Positions 54,701 to 64,000 of a stretch of DNA of 64,000 nt are shown one piece after another. The position numbers and the translations under genes are program-made. The DNA is from Neelides folsomi. Taxonomy: Eukaryota > Arthropoda > Collembola > Neelipleona > Neelidae. The DNA lies in NCBI GenBank assembly GCA_034687125.1, contig JAQGBZ010000148.1, positions 62,001 through 126,000 on the forward strand, given 5' to 3'. Under the pieces are notes generated by a model. It saw only the letters and a program-made list of their open reading frames with translations, was not told the origin of the DNA and ran no database searches. The first letter of the stretch is position 1, and the number at the start of each line of letters is the position of its first letter.

Positions 54701-57316
54701 GATTGGATCTAAAAAAAAGTTGTTTCTGTGTTGAGGGAGGAAAATCATCAAGTTTTTATCAAAAGTCATTTTGGACATTTCGTAGAATTTTCTTTTGTGG
54801 TTGTTGCGGGACAGATAGGGATTTTGATAAAAAATGATCTTTGGACTTTTTCCACCTTCGACCAAATCAAATTAAATATAACATTAAACATCCAAATCTC
54901 GTAAAAGAGTTAATTTGAAAGGAGAGGTCAAAAGGTGCGTTTTTTATCTATTGGTTGAAAGCTCAAGTGGAAAAGGTTCACAACATGGAAGTTAAAAATA
55001 TTGTTTAACTACAATTGGACTACAAAATTGATAATTATTTACAATATTTACTTAATTGATAATTATTTACATTATTTACTTTACGGTTTAATTGAACACG
55101 CAAATTACCTCCATCTCAACACGTGCCCTCGATGATATTTATATTGATAAATTAGATATCATTTAATGTCTATATTATTTACATAAATATGAAACTGATA
55201 TCTTATTATTGTAAATGTAAGTACTTAACATTTCACATTTATTTGTTCTACATAGAGCCAAACAACAACAACATTTAAACATGTAAATGATACGAAGCTA
55301 ACGAACTAAAAAACATTTTTCTGCTTACTCCAAAATATCAATATTGAACATTGGGATAAGAAATAGCAAATAAACACAAACACACAAAAAAACACAACCA
55401 ACCTCGTTTTTATTCATTATAAGATGATTTATAATTTTAATACACATATTAATAATATAAATAATGTTATCTAGAAATTCTTCATATTAAATAAAACACC
55501 TTACATAGATTTATATACATATTCCAATTCCCCAACATTTTTTGTAATACATTCATTGTAGTTAAATTTAATCTTTTTAATTTGTTTAGAGAAGCAAATG
55601 ACCAAAGTATGTTATTGACTAAACATCAATAATTGGGAAAAACAAATTGTGCTCACTTTTTGCATCAAAATATTTGCTCATGCTTTTATCATAATTCATA
55701 AACATTTTTGCAAAATATATGTTTGTCCTAAATTGAACCAAGAATTCAAAATGCATACAATTGATTTTTATCATGCACTTTCATATCATACATTATTTTT
55801 ATATGTATCATATGTACTTATAGGTAAAATTACAATTTGTTTAATTCCTATTTAATTAAATTAAGTGAATGCGTGTGTGAATGATTGATGTGAAGTGTGG
55901 GTTCGTTCGATATGGTATGTGGGGTTTGACGTTTGTAATGCTTCCAGACACGGGTCGTAATTTGTCACAGAAATGGGAAGCCCCGATGTGACCGCAGTAA
56001 ATATTTTCATGACATGAGGAAAAATGAGGGTAACTGCGAAGGTAACATTCTCCCGCCCCTTTTTAATTTACACCTCCAAGAAATAAATATTAAGGGACGG
56101 AATAATTCATGAACTGATTCGTGGCAGGTGTGCGATGTGCTGGTGAGGGAACATCAAGTCCCGCCCGTGGATGCCAAAAGAATCACTGAGACTTTCCTCA
56201 GACGATTCAGACGATGTCCAGAAAAACCAAGAATGTCGCTCGACGAATGGAGAATTCTCCTTTGGATCGAATCACTCGGAGAGGATTATGAGGACCTTGC
56301 TGGTAATTACATTTAAAATTAATCATATTTAAAAACTAATAGCATCTAATGTCCCAATTAAATTGATTAATTTTAATCCATCATCAGAATATGGAAATTG
56401 ATACATATTCAATAAGGAAAAGGATATTGCGAATTTTCTTTGTTTGCGAATTTGATGCTAGCGGATCTATTAAAATATACTTACAGTTTTTAACATTTAA
56501 AGAAAAATTAAAATAAATGAACAGAATTTTGAACTTAATTTAATTTTTGATTTTATTGATATTGTAGAAGTTATTTACTGTCGTTGGAGGAAATACCGCT
56601 ACCGTTATCTCGCCCCCGCCGAGTCGACCACAAATCTTCTCCGAAGTCTTCACAAGCAGTATCAACTCGCACTTGTATCAAACGGTCCTTCTCAAAGCCA
56701 ATGGGAAAAAGTAATAACAGTACTTATAATCTCGGTGCCCCCTGTAAAAGCATTTTATTAAAATTTAAATTGTTTAATATTTAGTTAATAGCTTCACTTC
56801 TCATTCATAAAGTATACAACTATTCTCTCATTGATTGTTAATTAAATTAATTATTTCCAGATTCGTGAACTTAAACTCGAAGAGCATTTCGACAGCATCA
56901 TCGTTAGCGGAGATTTGAAATGGGAAAAACCTCAACCTGAGATTTTCCATCGAGCCTGCACATCTTTGGGCGTAGAGCCATTCGAATGTCTCATGATCGG
57001 AGACCGCATCGACACCGACATCGTCGGGGGCTTGGGCGCCCAAATCGGAATTACAGTTTGGGTTTCTCCGGACGAGCCAGGGGCGGATCCCCCGTCCCCG
57101 CCGCCCGATTTCATTGTGAACGATGTTAGCCAAATCAAAGGGATTTTGCAAGGAGGGAACGAAAAGAAAGCCAAGGGACTTCACCGGACCAAGCCAAAGA
57201 CCTCGACGACGGGGGCGAGCAGCGGGGCGGGGGCGGCTGGAGCTGACAGCTCAACCCCCCACCCAACCCCCTCGACTTCGACCAAGGTCCCGGTGGCGGG
57301 AGAAGAAGTCGCCTGA
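42765..57316 (+). CDS. NANP: N-acylneuraminate-9-phosphatase-like HAD hydrolase
   Basis: Four exons, 42765-42869, 56128-56302, 56568-56710 and 56861-57316, give 292 residues. NANP dephosphorylates sialic acid 9-phosphate. HAD motifs are intact: FDLDNTLIE with D17 and D19, VSNG (S131), K164 in EKPQPEIF, and MIGDRIDTDIVGG with D189 and D194. Cap helices RRFRRCPEKPRMSLDEWR and the sequence GPSQSQWEKI fit NANP better than other HADs. Human NANP has 248 residues; the excess is a C-terminal tail of about 50 residues rich in threonine, serine, glycine, alanine and proline, probably disordered. Intron 1 is 13.2 kb and contains the whole neurochondrin gene on the same strand; exon phases agree and the protein aligns without a gap, which supports joining exon 1 to exon 2. 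A broader HAD (HDHD4-type) label is the cautious alternative, since sialic acid pathways are patchy in invertebrates. Confidence 0.88.
43157..43208. repeat. Three-copy 17-base tandem repeat with AGTCAA
   Basis: Units TTTTTGCAAATAGTCAA, TTTATGCAAATAGTCAA and TTTTTGCAAATTAGTCAA follow each other directly. They share the AGTCAA word of the array at 1240-2690. Confidence 0.8.
48671..48765. repeat. Degenerate CAACTTCATTTATTT repeat
   Basis: About six drifting units of 13 to 16 bases built on AACTTCATTT(ATTT)C fill 95 bases. It is a simple-sequence tract without coding sense. Confidence 0.7.
50558..50603. repeat. Three-copy ACGGTGAAGGATCCA repeat
   Basis: Units ACGTTGAAGGATCCT, ACGGTGAAGGATCCAA and ACGGTGAAGGATTCAA are adjacent. 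Just before them TTAGATCCAACGTGTTAGATC forms a related half-palindrome. Confidence 0.7.
51060..51240 (+). promoter_or_regulatory. Probable neurochondrin promoter with kappaB-like site and inverted repeat
   Basis: A G+C-rich island about 600 bases upstream of the neurochondrin ATG. GGGACTTCCC at 51181-51190 exactly fits the NF-kappaB/Rel consensus GGGRNNYYCC and is the centre of a small palindrome GGGGA-CT-TCCCC. It sits between arms of an inverted repeat, GAGTGAGGGAG at 51120-51130 and CTCCCTCACTC at 51195-51205. A donor-like CACAAAG|GTAAAA at 51449/51450 could end a 5-prime UTR exon. Confidence 0.45.
51797..54133 (+). CDS. NCDN: Neurochondrin, single-exon, nested in NANP intron 1
   Basis: An uninterrupted frame of 778 residues (human 729). 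Neurochondrin is a cytoplasmic, armadillo/HEAT-like helical protein that promotes neurite outgrowth and modulates CaMKII and G-protein-coupled receptor signalling in vertebrates. Matches span the length: NDTEKLGALFLVTKVVKG, FNAIGFKFLVRLL, LGEKQRNPSLQLASSLL, a region WMIRSG...FLVLLVHLSCIEVRMGLE, LLAIASVRVLASWIADES, LLPALCHLTAEE, and IVWGDVKEMWFLSLQ near the C terminus. An extra lysine-rich insert (KSRPGKKKPQQSKG) at about 505 is absent from the vertebrate protein as I recall it. The ATG at 51797 (TTTAAAATGGCG) begins the conserved region directly. Its G+C content is higher than the surrounding intron. The lack of introns contrasts with its neighbours, but the ample length and conserved ends argue against a processed pseudogene. 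Confidence 0.95.
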   Translation: MAVEPAVAKCISALESAKNDTEKLGALFLVTKVVKGKVSPSSRVALFNAIGFKFLVRLLKSPPSDDAPPLLCKSIALSILSAFCSEPSIAESSELHDSIPIFLKILTDAKEDEEDDQMLMIISETYNCLKAIAGTEKGKIALAKTQGIKTLAELYLKQSFNSDEGLCVIKQVGISLGPLTFEASPETFTELMDRLALQFEADDGEHKFELVGFMAGIVPTCNVSGEAIEDGYWPKILLKALVEILSSKLGEKQRNPSLQLASSLLTTLGVDWMIRSGSEEEGKAYQFLVLLVHLSCIEVRMGLEDRTVEKVLPIEDLIAACYAIIETTVRFMAGNHFENLEEKQKEQVYHSLKGAFSAIVNFINLLRKESETKKWDGRRKLLAIASVRVLASWIADESQSMKDEIFRQLPFVLKLVFESFEEAENNMTTEEMVLAEQGKSIEPLCPDTLCMLLPALCHLTAEEKGVCILLEAKGEEILFKLLSHNWSVYKNLKEALERKSRPGKKKPQQSKGPEINYEKIQVNLLKVRTALNNTCNLFINMTVLDPELVSISQIMGQVMRWAFGALPCLSSSEAEKELVLLANTSALGLLLLLHVVKKAADAVAGGRPLTPEEEFISSRLMSGADNGVFRFGQAVTRFVWDAHLPDESQSPPALILTNNYRIVWGDVKEMWFLSLQTVGGLFEILPWLGDFGAESGFLDALMTNLSVAYKNRIDSSTLAAYEDFLCAGLKAKSPAAVKIIREKGIKLATSHHLKILGKLIRDMDFEEKVASEKGGEDE
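54134..56127. other. NANP intron 1, portion after neurochondrin
   Basis: Two kilobases, mostly A+T-rich, holding the neurochondrin 3-prime UTR (AATAAA at about 54551). From 55870 to 56060 the sequence becomes G+C-richer, with GTGTGAATG and GGGTCGTAATTTG words, just ahead of NANP exon 2. No gene is seen. Confidence 0.45.
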
Positions 57317-57397
57317 GAAAAAAACCCGAAATTTGAATGTGATAGGAAAACCCGATACGACATTTATTTTTTTTCAATTTCCTCGAAAATGGCGCTT

Positions 57398-57419
57398 TAA
57401 ACGCTTGGGATAGCGTTTA
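57398..57419 (+). other. Perfect 8-bp stem-loop 82 bases after the NANP stop
   Basis: TAAACGCT, loop TGGGAT, AGCGTTTA: a perfect 8-base stem with a 6-base loop, followed by TTTTAATT. Its size recalls small 3-prime UTR regulatory hairpins, but the sequence is not the histone stem-loop. Confidence 0.5.
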
Positions 57420-58401
57420 TTTTAATTACATCATCATGTTAAATAATTAAAAAGTGTTAAATAATGAAATGTCTATTTAATTACTTTAAATAATTAAAGG
57501 TCGATTTAATTACTTTAAATAACAACATTAGTAGGATTTGGAGTTTGTGGGGAAGTTTATTATTTAAATAGATAAATTGTTTATTTAAATATTTTGAAAT
57601 ATACGAAAAAAGGAATTTTATGAATTGTTGACTTGTAGCAAGTTTTAGTAAAATCGTTTTTTTTAGTTTGTGATGTTTTATTTTTAAATTTGCCAACTAC
57701 GCAAATTGATAATTAAATTAGCGAGTTTTTCGATTTAAAAAAATGATTTCAATTTATGTGATACGAATGAAGTTGGTAATTAATTAGTAAAAAACTCGAA
57801 TTGTATTAATCCAAAAAGTATAATAAGTTTTCACAAGTTTGGTGGAGTTTAAAATTACTGGATAAAAATCGCGAATTTTACTTTATATAGTTAGAGCGGA
57901 TTTTAATAGTCGGAAGTTGCTAGTTGTAATATTGGAGTTAATTAATTAATTAATTGATTGATTGATTTATTAATTAATGTGTAATAGTTTAGATGAAAAC
58001 CGCGATTTTGATAATCTCTTTTATAACTAATCAAATAAAAAAAATCCTCGAAGGTGTCTCAAGGAGGGAAGTTTAAATGAGGGCCGATGCATTTCGCCCA
58101 ATGTAAAAAAAGAAGTATTCGAATCGCCAAATATAAATAAAAAAGAGAGAATTTGTGAGAGAGTCAAATAATTCAAAAGTGAATTTGTGCTCATTGTAAA
58201 AGTGTCTTAAAAAGATTTGATCCCAAATCTTGATTATAATAGAAATAAATAATGATAAATATTAATTATGATAAAAATTAAAAACCGTACCTTTATAAAA
58301 AAGTGTTAAATGAATTTAGACAATTATTTTTAAAACATTTTAATGCCCTTTTAAAAACACGTGCGTTCCTCAAATTACCCATTTAATCAATTTTAAGAGT
58401 C

Positions 58402-58503
58402 TTAAGGATTTTAATTAAGGATTTTAACTATTAAGGATTTTAACTACTAAGGATTTTAACTACTAAGGATTTTAATTAAGGATTTTAACTACTAAGGATT
58501 TTA
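58402..58503. repeat. Tandem repeat, unit TAAGGATTTTAACTAC
   Basis: Seven head-to-tail units of TAAGGATTTTAA with or without CTAC(T), lengths 12 to 17 bases. Long and short units mix, so the short form arises by loss of CTACT. Confidence 0.85.
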
Positions 58504-59639
58504 CTTATAATGAATTTAACCAACACGTTGGCCTACTCGGGTAATTAATTAACTGCAATTAATTAACCTTTGTATATAAACATTGGAAAAATATATCAAA
58601 TAGAGTTTAATCATAAATTTAATATCTTATAGTCAATCAATGTTTAAAATCACATTAACTTTTATGAATTTTAAATAATCAACATTATTTTAGGACAATT
58701 ATTTTGATAATTAGTTTAATTAGCCTTAATTAATTATAGTCAATAATAAACCGATATTTTATTAAGCACACATATTTAACTAACATACGATTTACGAGAT
58801 TAATTTTTATTTACAATTAAAATTAGTTAAAAATAATTAACAATTTAACAATATAAAAATGCGCTCGTGCAATCGCAAACCTTTAAGTTAAAAACGCGCC
58901 ATTTATTCAAACACGTATTTTAAAAGCGACTTTTAGGTCAATTTAATATTAATTTAATTTTCCTTTAATTTTTGTAGAGTTTTAATAAATATATTATGGC
59001 AGTGTAAATAGTCTAAAATATGTTTAGTTTAATTAAGATTAAAAAACTGATTTCTCAACTTATTTAATTTATTCACTCAAATTGTCATTTTAAAAGCCTC
59101 AACAAAAACCCGCGTCCAATCTCATTGAACTGATTGTGAACAATTAAAATTGTTAAAATATTTCTAACTGTTTTTGATACACACGTATTACTAATTGTAA
59201 AGATAATTAATAATAATATAAACGAATTACAGCTAAATGTTTAATCCTTATAATAACAAATAATTACTAATTAAATTTAATTGTAAGATTTTAATAACAG
59301 CAGTTTACACAAGTGTCGTTAATTAATTGTCGTTAGTTAATTGTCGTTATAGTAAATTGCCTCTGTCATGGTTTTACTACTAAACTGATAGTTAATTAAT
59401 TAATGATAGTTAATTAATGTAGTTAAATATTAATAATAGTTAAATATTAAATGAGGATTTTTTACTTGAAAAATTCAACTGACAAGAATGAGGCTGGTAA
59501 AAACATTTAAGTTCAATTTTTATTAATAAACATAATTGAGAAAAAATTTTACATTTAAGATCCAAGATGTATTTTACACGTGATCAAATTAATCAAATGT
59601 ATTTTTCATCATTTACGACAAATTGAATAAATGGAGATT

Positions 59640-61630
59640 TCAAAGTTTAAAACTCGCGGTTTCTTTAAAATTCCCCTCATCATTTTCGCACTTTTGTTCC
59701 GGAGATCTGAAGAAAAAAGGACCGGAGGAATCGTGAACGGAACCGTAACCGAATTCAAGAGAATTCAGAGATTCTTCTTTAGGAATTCCCAAATCGCATC
59801 TCAAGCACTCCAAAAGATGAACAATTTTGTTCTAATTAAAATAAAACAATTTTTAAAATTAATTTCTCGAAATAATTAAAGCCAATAATTAAACACAGCA
59901 ATTAAACATTAATTTAAACTTAAAGACAGTATTAAAGTCAGTAAACTCAAAAACCTCATTAGTTAAATTCATAAAGAATTAAAAATTGAAATTTCTTATA
60001 AATTAAACATTTAATTGAATAATAAAATTAACTTTAAATTAATTAATCGGAATCTTACAGTTTCAAAAGACTCATTTGATTCCAAATGCCTTTTGAATAA
60101 AGATTTGAGTCCTTTGTTTGTGTAAACTCCACGGGCAATAATTTCATCAGTGATTGAATTGAGGAAATTCAAATATTTTTCTTCCTTCATCCAATGGCAC
60201 GAACAACTCGTTGAAGCATTCGAAGGACTCGCTCTGAATCATAAATAAAAACATTTTAAACACCATTTACAAAATTTAATAATAATTAAATTAAATTAAT
60301 TTTATTCTTAATTTTACAAATGATGCGTCGCTACTATTGCTAAAAATTAAAAATGAATAGTTTATATATTATTTAATAATGGGATAATTGTTGGTTAAAA
60401 TACCTTCCAGTGTTTAATGTCAATGAACTGCTACCTTCAGAACTAAAACGATAATTAATATTTAATGAAGTTTAAATGTTTAAATGTTTATTATATGGAT
60501 TATAGAATTAAATATTTATTTATATTTAAAATAGGAAATATTCAATAATCTTAAAGTAAGTATTTAATGTCGTTATTGTGGTTAAATGTCAAATACGGTT
60601 AAATATTGTAGAGATGTTTAATTGAGGTTAAGTTAATTAACTTACGGAACTGGGTTATGAGGTCGAGCCGGTGGCGGAAGAATTTGATGCAATTTGATTT
60701 TTTCCGGTGTCGATTCCCGCGTCGTAACCCGAGATTCCCCGCTAGAAAATTCATACGCTGAATCGCGGCTCGAATCTTTGAAATTTAAAACTTCGATGAC
60801 AGTCTTGGGGTCAAAATCATCTTCGTAGTGAAATTCTTCGTCCCGTCGATTTGAACTGCTTTGGTAATGTTGAGGGAAAGAAGGAGAATCAAGACGAAGA
60901 TTTTCATAAAAATGTCCAAGAGATTCCAAGTCAAATTCCATTTTGGGGCTGTTGGTTCTCGCCGTTGTTGTTCGGCTTGGACAATTCGAACGAGAAGTTG
61001 AAGAGATTTCTTTGACTTTGGTTTTTCTTTTGGTGCTGGTCGAACTGCGGGTTTCGTCGACTCGCGTCTGAGAGATTTAAAATCAATAAAAAAGGTCAAT
61101 AGATTGAAAGATTAATTAAAATCAATACTTTGATTAAATCTTTACTACAGGTATAATACACCTGAGTTTATTATACCTGAATTATACATCTGAATTACAC
61201 ATCTGAGTATTGTATGGATTTTGTATGAATTTGAATTGTATGGATTTTATATGAATTGTGCGAATTTGCGGTTTTCTATGAAATTGTATGAAATTGTGTT
61301 TTGTATGGTTTTGGTTTAATTCTTTAATTTTGTATTTATTTACCTTGTTGTTTCCTCCCACGTGTGTAGCAGATTTGTGGAGCGATGAATCCACGCGGGG
61401 TTTGACGTTCAAAAGCTTCCTGTAGTGATTTGACATGTGAGAATAGGTCAACCATTGACCGCCGATTCGGGACATCTGAGACGGAGGAGGAATACTTGCA
61501 AAGCCTAAGTTAGTTAAATTATACAAATATTGCAACAAAACGTAACTTTACATTAATTATACGAAAAATTTATTTTAATGCATTTTTGTAATTTAATGAT
61601 TTGACGTTTCTTACCACTTGACTTTTTCAT
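59640..61630 (-). CDS. SPATA7-like ciliary transition-zone protein
   Basis: Six minus-strand exons, 61630-61615, 61504-61344, 61067-60646, 60442-60404, 60233-60059 and 59831-59640, give 334 residues (human SPATA7 about 599). SPATA7 is needed at the photoreceptor connecting cilium and its loss causes retinal dystrophy in man. Two separated blocks match: near the N terminus QWLTYSHMSNHYRKLLNVKPRVDSS (compare human LVKNHMAVHYNKILSAKAAVDCS), and near the C terminus EEKYLNFLNSITDEIIARG with LKSLFKRHLE and IVHLLECLRCDLGIPKEE (human LYLSFIEDVTDEILKLG, LERLFERHI, MRHLLHVLKVDLG). The middle is serine-, threonine- and arginine-rich and not conserved. All intron phases agree. Insects such as Drosophila seem to lack this gene, so its presence is a useful clue to the organism. 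Confidence 0.82.
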
Positions 61631-63380
61631 ACTGTCAATGGAACTTGGAATTCTTTGTAGGATTTAAGGTTTAATTTACAATTTAGTGTTATTTTAGTTA
61701 ATTTTGTATTTTTAGTGTTATTTTATAATTAGTGAAGTTATTAGTGTTTACTCTTTTAAATTGATTACTAAATTAATTTGTAAGTAACGTCGTAAACTTG
61801 AATAGTTTTGTTTTCCTCGGTGGATTTAAACGGATTGGAGTTGAGCACTTGAAAGTTAATTATTACAATTATACTTTCTTAAAGTTAATAAATAATCATT
61901 GGAATCACGATAATTTGAATCAAAGGTGTAAAATTAAAAAAAGTTAAAATACATCTAAAGTCACTTGATTATTTTTATTAATGTTTTATTATAAATACTG
62001 GGAAACTAGACTCACTTTCCGTGATTCAACTGAACTCAACACGAAAATGGTAAAGAGGTTAAATTTAATTAAAGAGGTTTAAATTTAAAGTTTTTGTTGT
62101 TGATGTTGATTGACAATTCGTGCTTGGGTTTTGGGATTTGTAACTTGAAATTGAGTTTGATTTTGGTTGAACTGTCCGAGTTATTGGATTTAACAAGAGG
62201 GGAGATGAATTAATTACATTCCCCTTTTACAATTGGAGTCCAAGGGGAAATGTCAATTGAATGTATCGAACCATCTGAATTTACACTCCACGCTTTTTAT
62301 CTCCTTATTTTTCTCCTCCTAATTTGCCCGAACACACGTGGAGAAGAAATAAAAAGTTCACAACGACACAATCAAAACACATTTCGGACCTCATTAAATA
62401 CAAACATTAACAAACTCAACACAAACCAACCCAAAAAGCACCTGAATTCCATTCACACCTGGAAACTCACAAAACGACAGGAATACTCAACTGATTTTCT
62501 TTTTTCTTTGTGTATTTTTTAACTTATTTATTTTTCAATCTTTTTATATTCAATTTCCAAGAATTGTTAAAAAGCCTATTAAAATAATGGTCAAAAATAA
62601 ATCACATATGAATGAATAAAAATAATGAACTTACAATCAATCAAATATTCATATAAATTGTTCAATCAACAAATCTAGTCAATTTAATCAAACCAACATT
62701 AATTAATTAATTAATTTTATTTTTATTTATTGGCACCTTCACATTTAATTGGTTTTATTGATCTGATCAATGATTGCGTTAATTAAGCTAATTGACAATC
62801 CTTGTCTAATTGTTAGGTTGATTATGTTAATTGACTAAGGATTTATTAGTCTTGGACTGTAATTAACTGTAATTAACTTAATTAGCTTTTGGGCAATTTA
62901 AAGGGTTTAAGGAGAAAGAAGAAAGTTGGAGGGAAAAGAGAAAGGCGAAGAAAGAAATTTTATTGAAAATGGTCGAAGAATTGAATAATAAACAGGGGAG
63001 ATCAATAAAGGAAAACTTGCCCGGGTTTTCCCCCTCTACCTGTCGTTCGGTTCAGAGGTTGCTATTAAACAAGTTGACAAAGAGCAAACAAACCAAATGC
63101 ACCTGTTTTTACCTGTCATTTTCCTTTCCAAACTTACCTGAGCTTCCTGAGCCAACCAGGGGTATAATGAGACTTTCAACAAGATTCATGCTAAAAGCTG
63201 CTATGAGTCCACGTGGGAATGATAAAACTGAGTTGGCAATTATCTGCGGAGAAATCAAAGTTCTCCATATCTATAATTAATTTTTGACATTTAATCACAA
63301 TATTTAACTTAATTGTGCCATTAAGACTTAAGATTTAAAGGACTTAGGGATTTCGACTGTAAAGGATTTTGAGTAGGAAA
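61631..63380. other. Divergent region between SPATA7-like and TMED10-like genes
   Basis: This 1.75-kb region should hold two promoters. An ATG at 62250 opens a 90-codon frame with a hydrophobic stretch near its start (see findings). A G+C-richer patch at 62985-63260 has four CAGGT(A/G) words in one orientation and open frames on the plus strand. The minus strand of the same patch offers a strong donor, GCTCAG|GTAAGT, at about 63137. None of these is firm enough for a gene. Confidence 0.4.
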
Positions 63381-63910
63381 ATGAATTTGTTCGGTTTGTG
63401 TTTAGTTTTGTTAATTTCCCTTCTGGGAATGTGCGAGTCCTTGATGTTTCATCTCCAGCCGGGAGGTCAGAAATGTTTAAGGGAAGAAATCCACAAAGAT
63501 GTTCTCGTGTCGGGAGACTTTGAAATCACAGAAGTTCCGGGACAAACCATTGACCTTAATGTAACCTTTCACAATTAACTTATTGTTAAATTAACTTAAA
63601 TTTAATATCCACAATTTCTGAATTCCACTACACATAAATATTTATAAAAAAATATTTTAGCCGATTATAATAAATGTTATTTTTTATATTAATTTAACAA
63701 TGGGATTTAATCCAAAGTTTTCTTCTACATTAGCATTTTAATAAACTGAAGATGTGTGAAATGATCCTAATGAATTTTATTCATTACAGGTTGTAGATTC
63801 CAAAGGAGGAACTTTATGGAAAAAAGATCATGCAGAAAAAGGGCGATTTACATTCACAACAGACGAATACGAAGTTTATGAAATCTGTTTCCATTCCAGA
63901 GTTCCTCATG
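63381..63910 (+). CDS. TMED10-like p24 cargo receptor, delta family (5-prime part only)
   Basis: Two coding exons are visible, 63381-63560 and 63790-63910; the second ends in a phase-1 donor (CATG|GTATAA) and the rest lies beyond the right edge. p24 delta proteins are type I membrane proteins that cycle between ER and Golgi in COPI and COPII vesicles and sort cargo such as GPI-anchored proteins. Seen: a signal peptide (about residues 1-19, MNLFGLCLVLLISLLGMC), then MFHLQPGGQKCLREEIHKD, close to the human TMED10 FHLPINSRKCLREEIHKD, DVLVSGDFEI, and the GOLD-domain strands KGRFTFTTDEYEVYEICFHS (human [20 protein letters not shown]). The paired cysteines of the GOLD domain are present. The missing part should hold the coiled coil, membrane helix and KKXX-type tail. 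Confidence 0.93.
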
Positions 63911-64000
63911 GTATAAACTTCATTTAATTAATTGACTTTAACTAAATACATTTAATTAGCTAAAGTACAATAATTACCTAATGAGCATTACATATTTATT

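Larger units (their letters stand above)
57317..59639. other. Convergent intergenic region between NANP and SPATA7-like gene
   Basis: About 2.3 kb, very A+T-rich. It holds a short perfect stem-loop at 57398-57419 in the likely NANP 3-prime UTR and a tandem repeat at 58402-58503. Otherwise nothing is seen. Confidence 0.45.

Overview
This window looks like nuclear DNA from an invertebrate animal, most likely an ecdysozoan or arthropod-like genome, though I cannot name the species. Non-coding DNA is extremely A+T-rich (long TTAATTAA-like runs), while exons and promoters stand out as G+C-richer islands. Nearly all genes are split by introns, most of them 50 to 300 bases and a few of 2 to 13 kb, with GT..AG ends. 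There are no bacterial operons. I rebuilt exons by hand from splice consensus, reading-frame phase and similarity to animal families I know; no database search was run.

Layout, left to right: an INSM/nerfin-1 type zinc-finger repressor (+), preceded by a peculiar 1.4-kb stretch rich in the word AGTC; an ELOVL6-like fatty-acid elongase (+); a tiny DMAC1/DUF4536 mitochondrial membrane protein (+); a TSSK-family kinase (-); RTRAF/hCLE (-); the DNA polymerase alpha B subunit POLA2 (+), with a provisional first exon 7.3 kb upstream of the rest; a decayed C2H2 zinc-finger fragment; dipeptidyl peptidase III (+) with an upstream exon that encodes a mitochondrial-like leader; a DEK_C-SWIB chromatin protein (+); RAD51 (-) with a Tc1/mariner-type MITE in an intron; NANP-type HAD phosphatase (+), whose 13.2-kb first intron holds the complete intronless neurochondrin gene (+); a SPATA7-like ciliary protein (-); and the first two coding exons of a TMED10-like p24 cargo receptor (+), cut by the right edge.

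The genes are housekeeping and tissue genes rather than one pathway. Two of them serve S phase and repair (POLA2, RAD51), and both have E2F-like words in their promoters. RAD51 and NANP share a 478-bp head-to-head promoter. RTRAF/POLA2 and SPATA7/TMED10 are also divergent pairs. The most unusual points are the strand-biased AGTC array, the nested gene, the DPP3 leader exon, two TA-flanked inverted-repeat elements, an imperfect 300-bp foldback, and a set of short tandem repeats inside the large introns. I saw no reverse transcriptase, capsid, envelope or transposase gene, no tRNA or rRNA, and no CRISPR.
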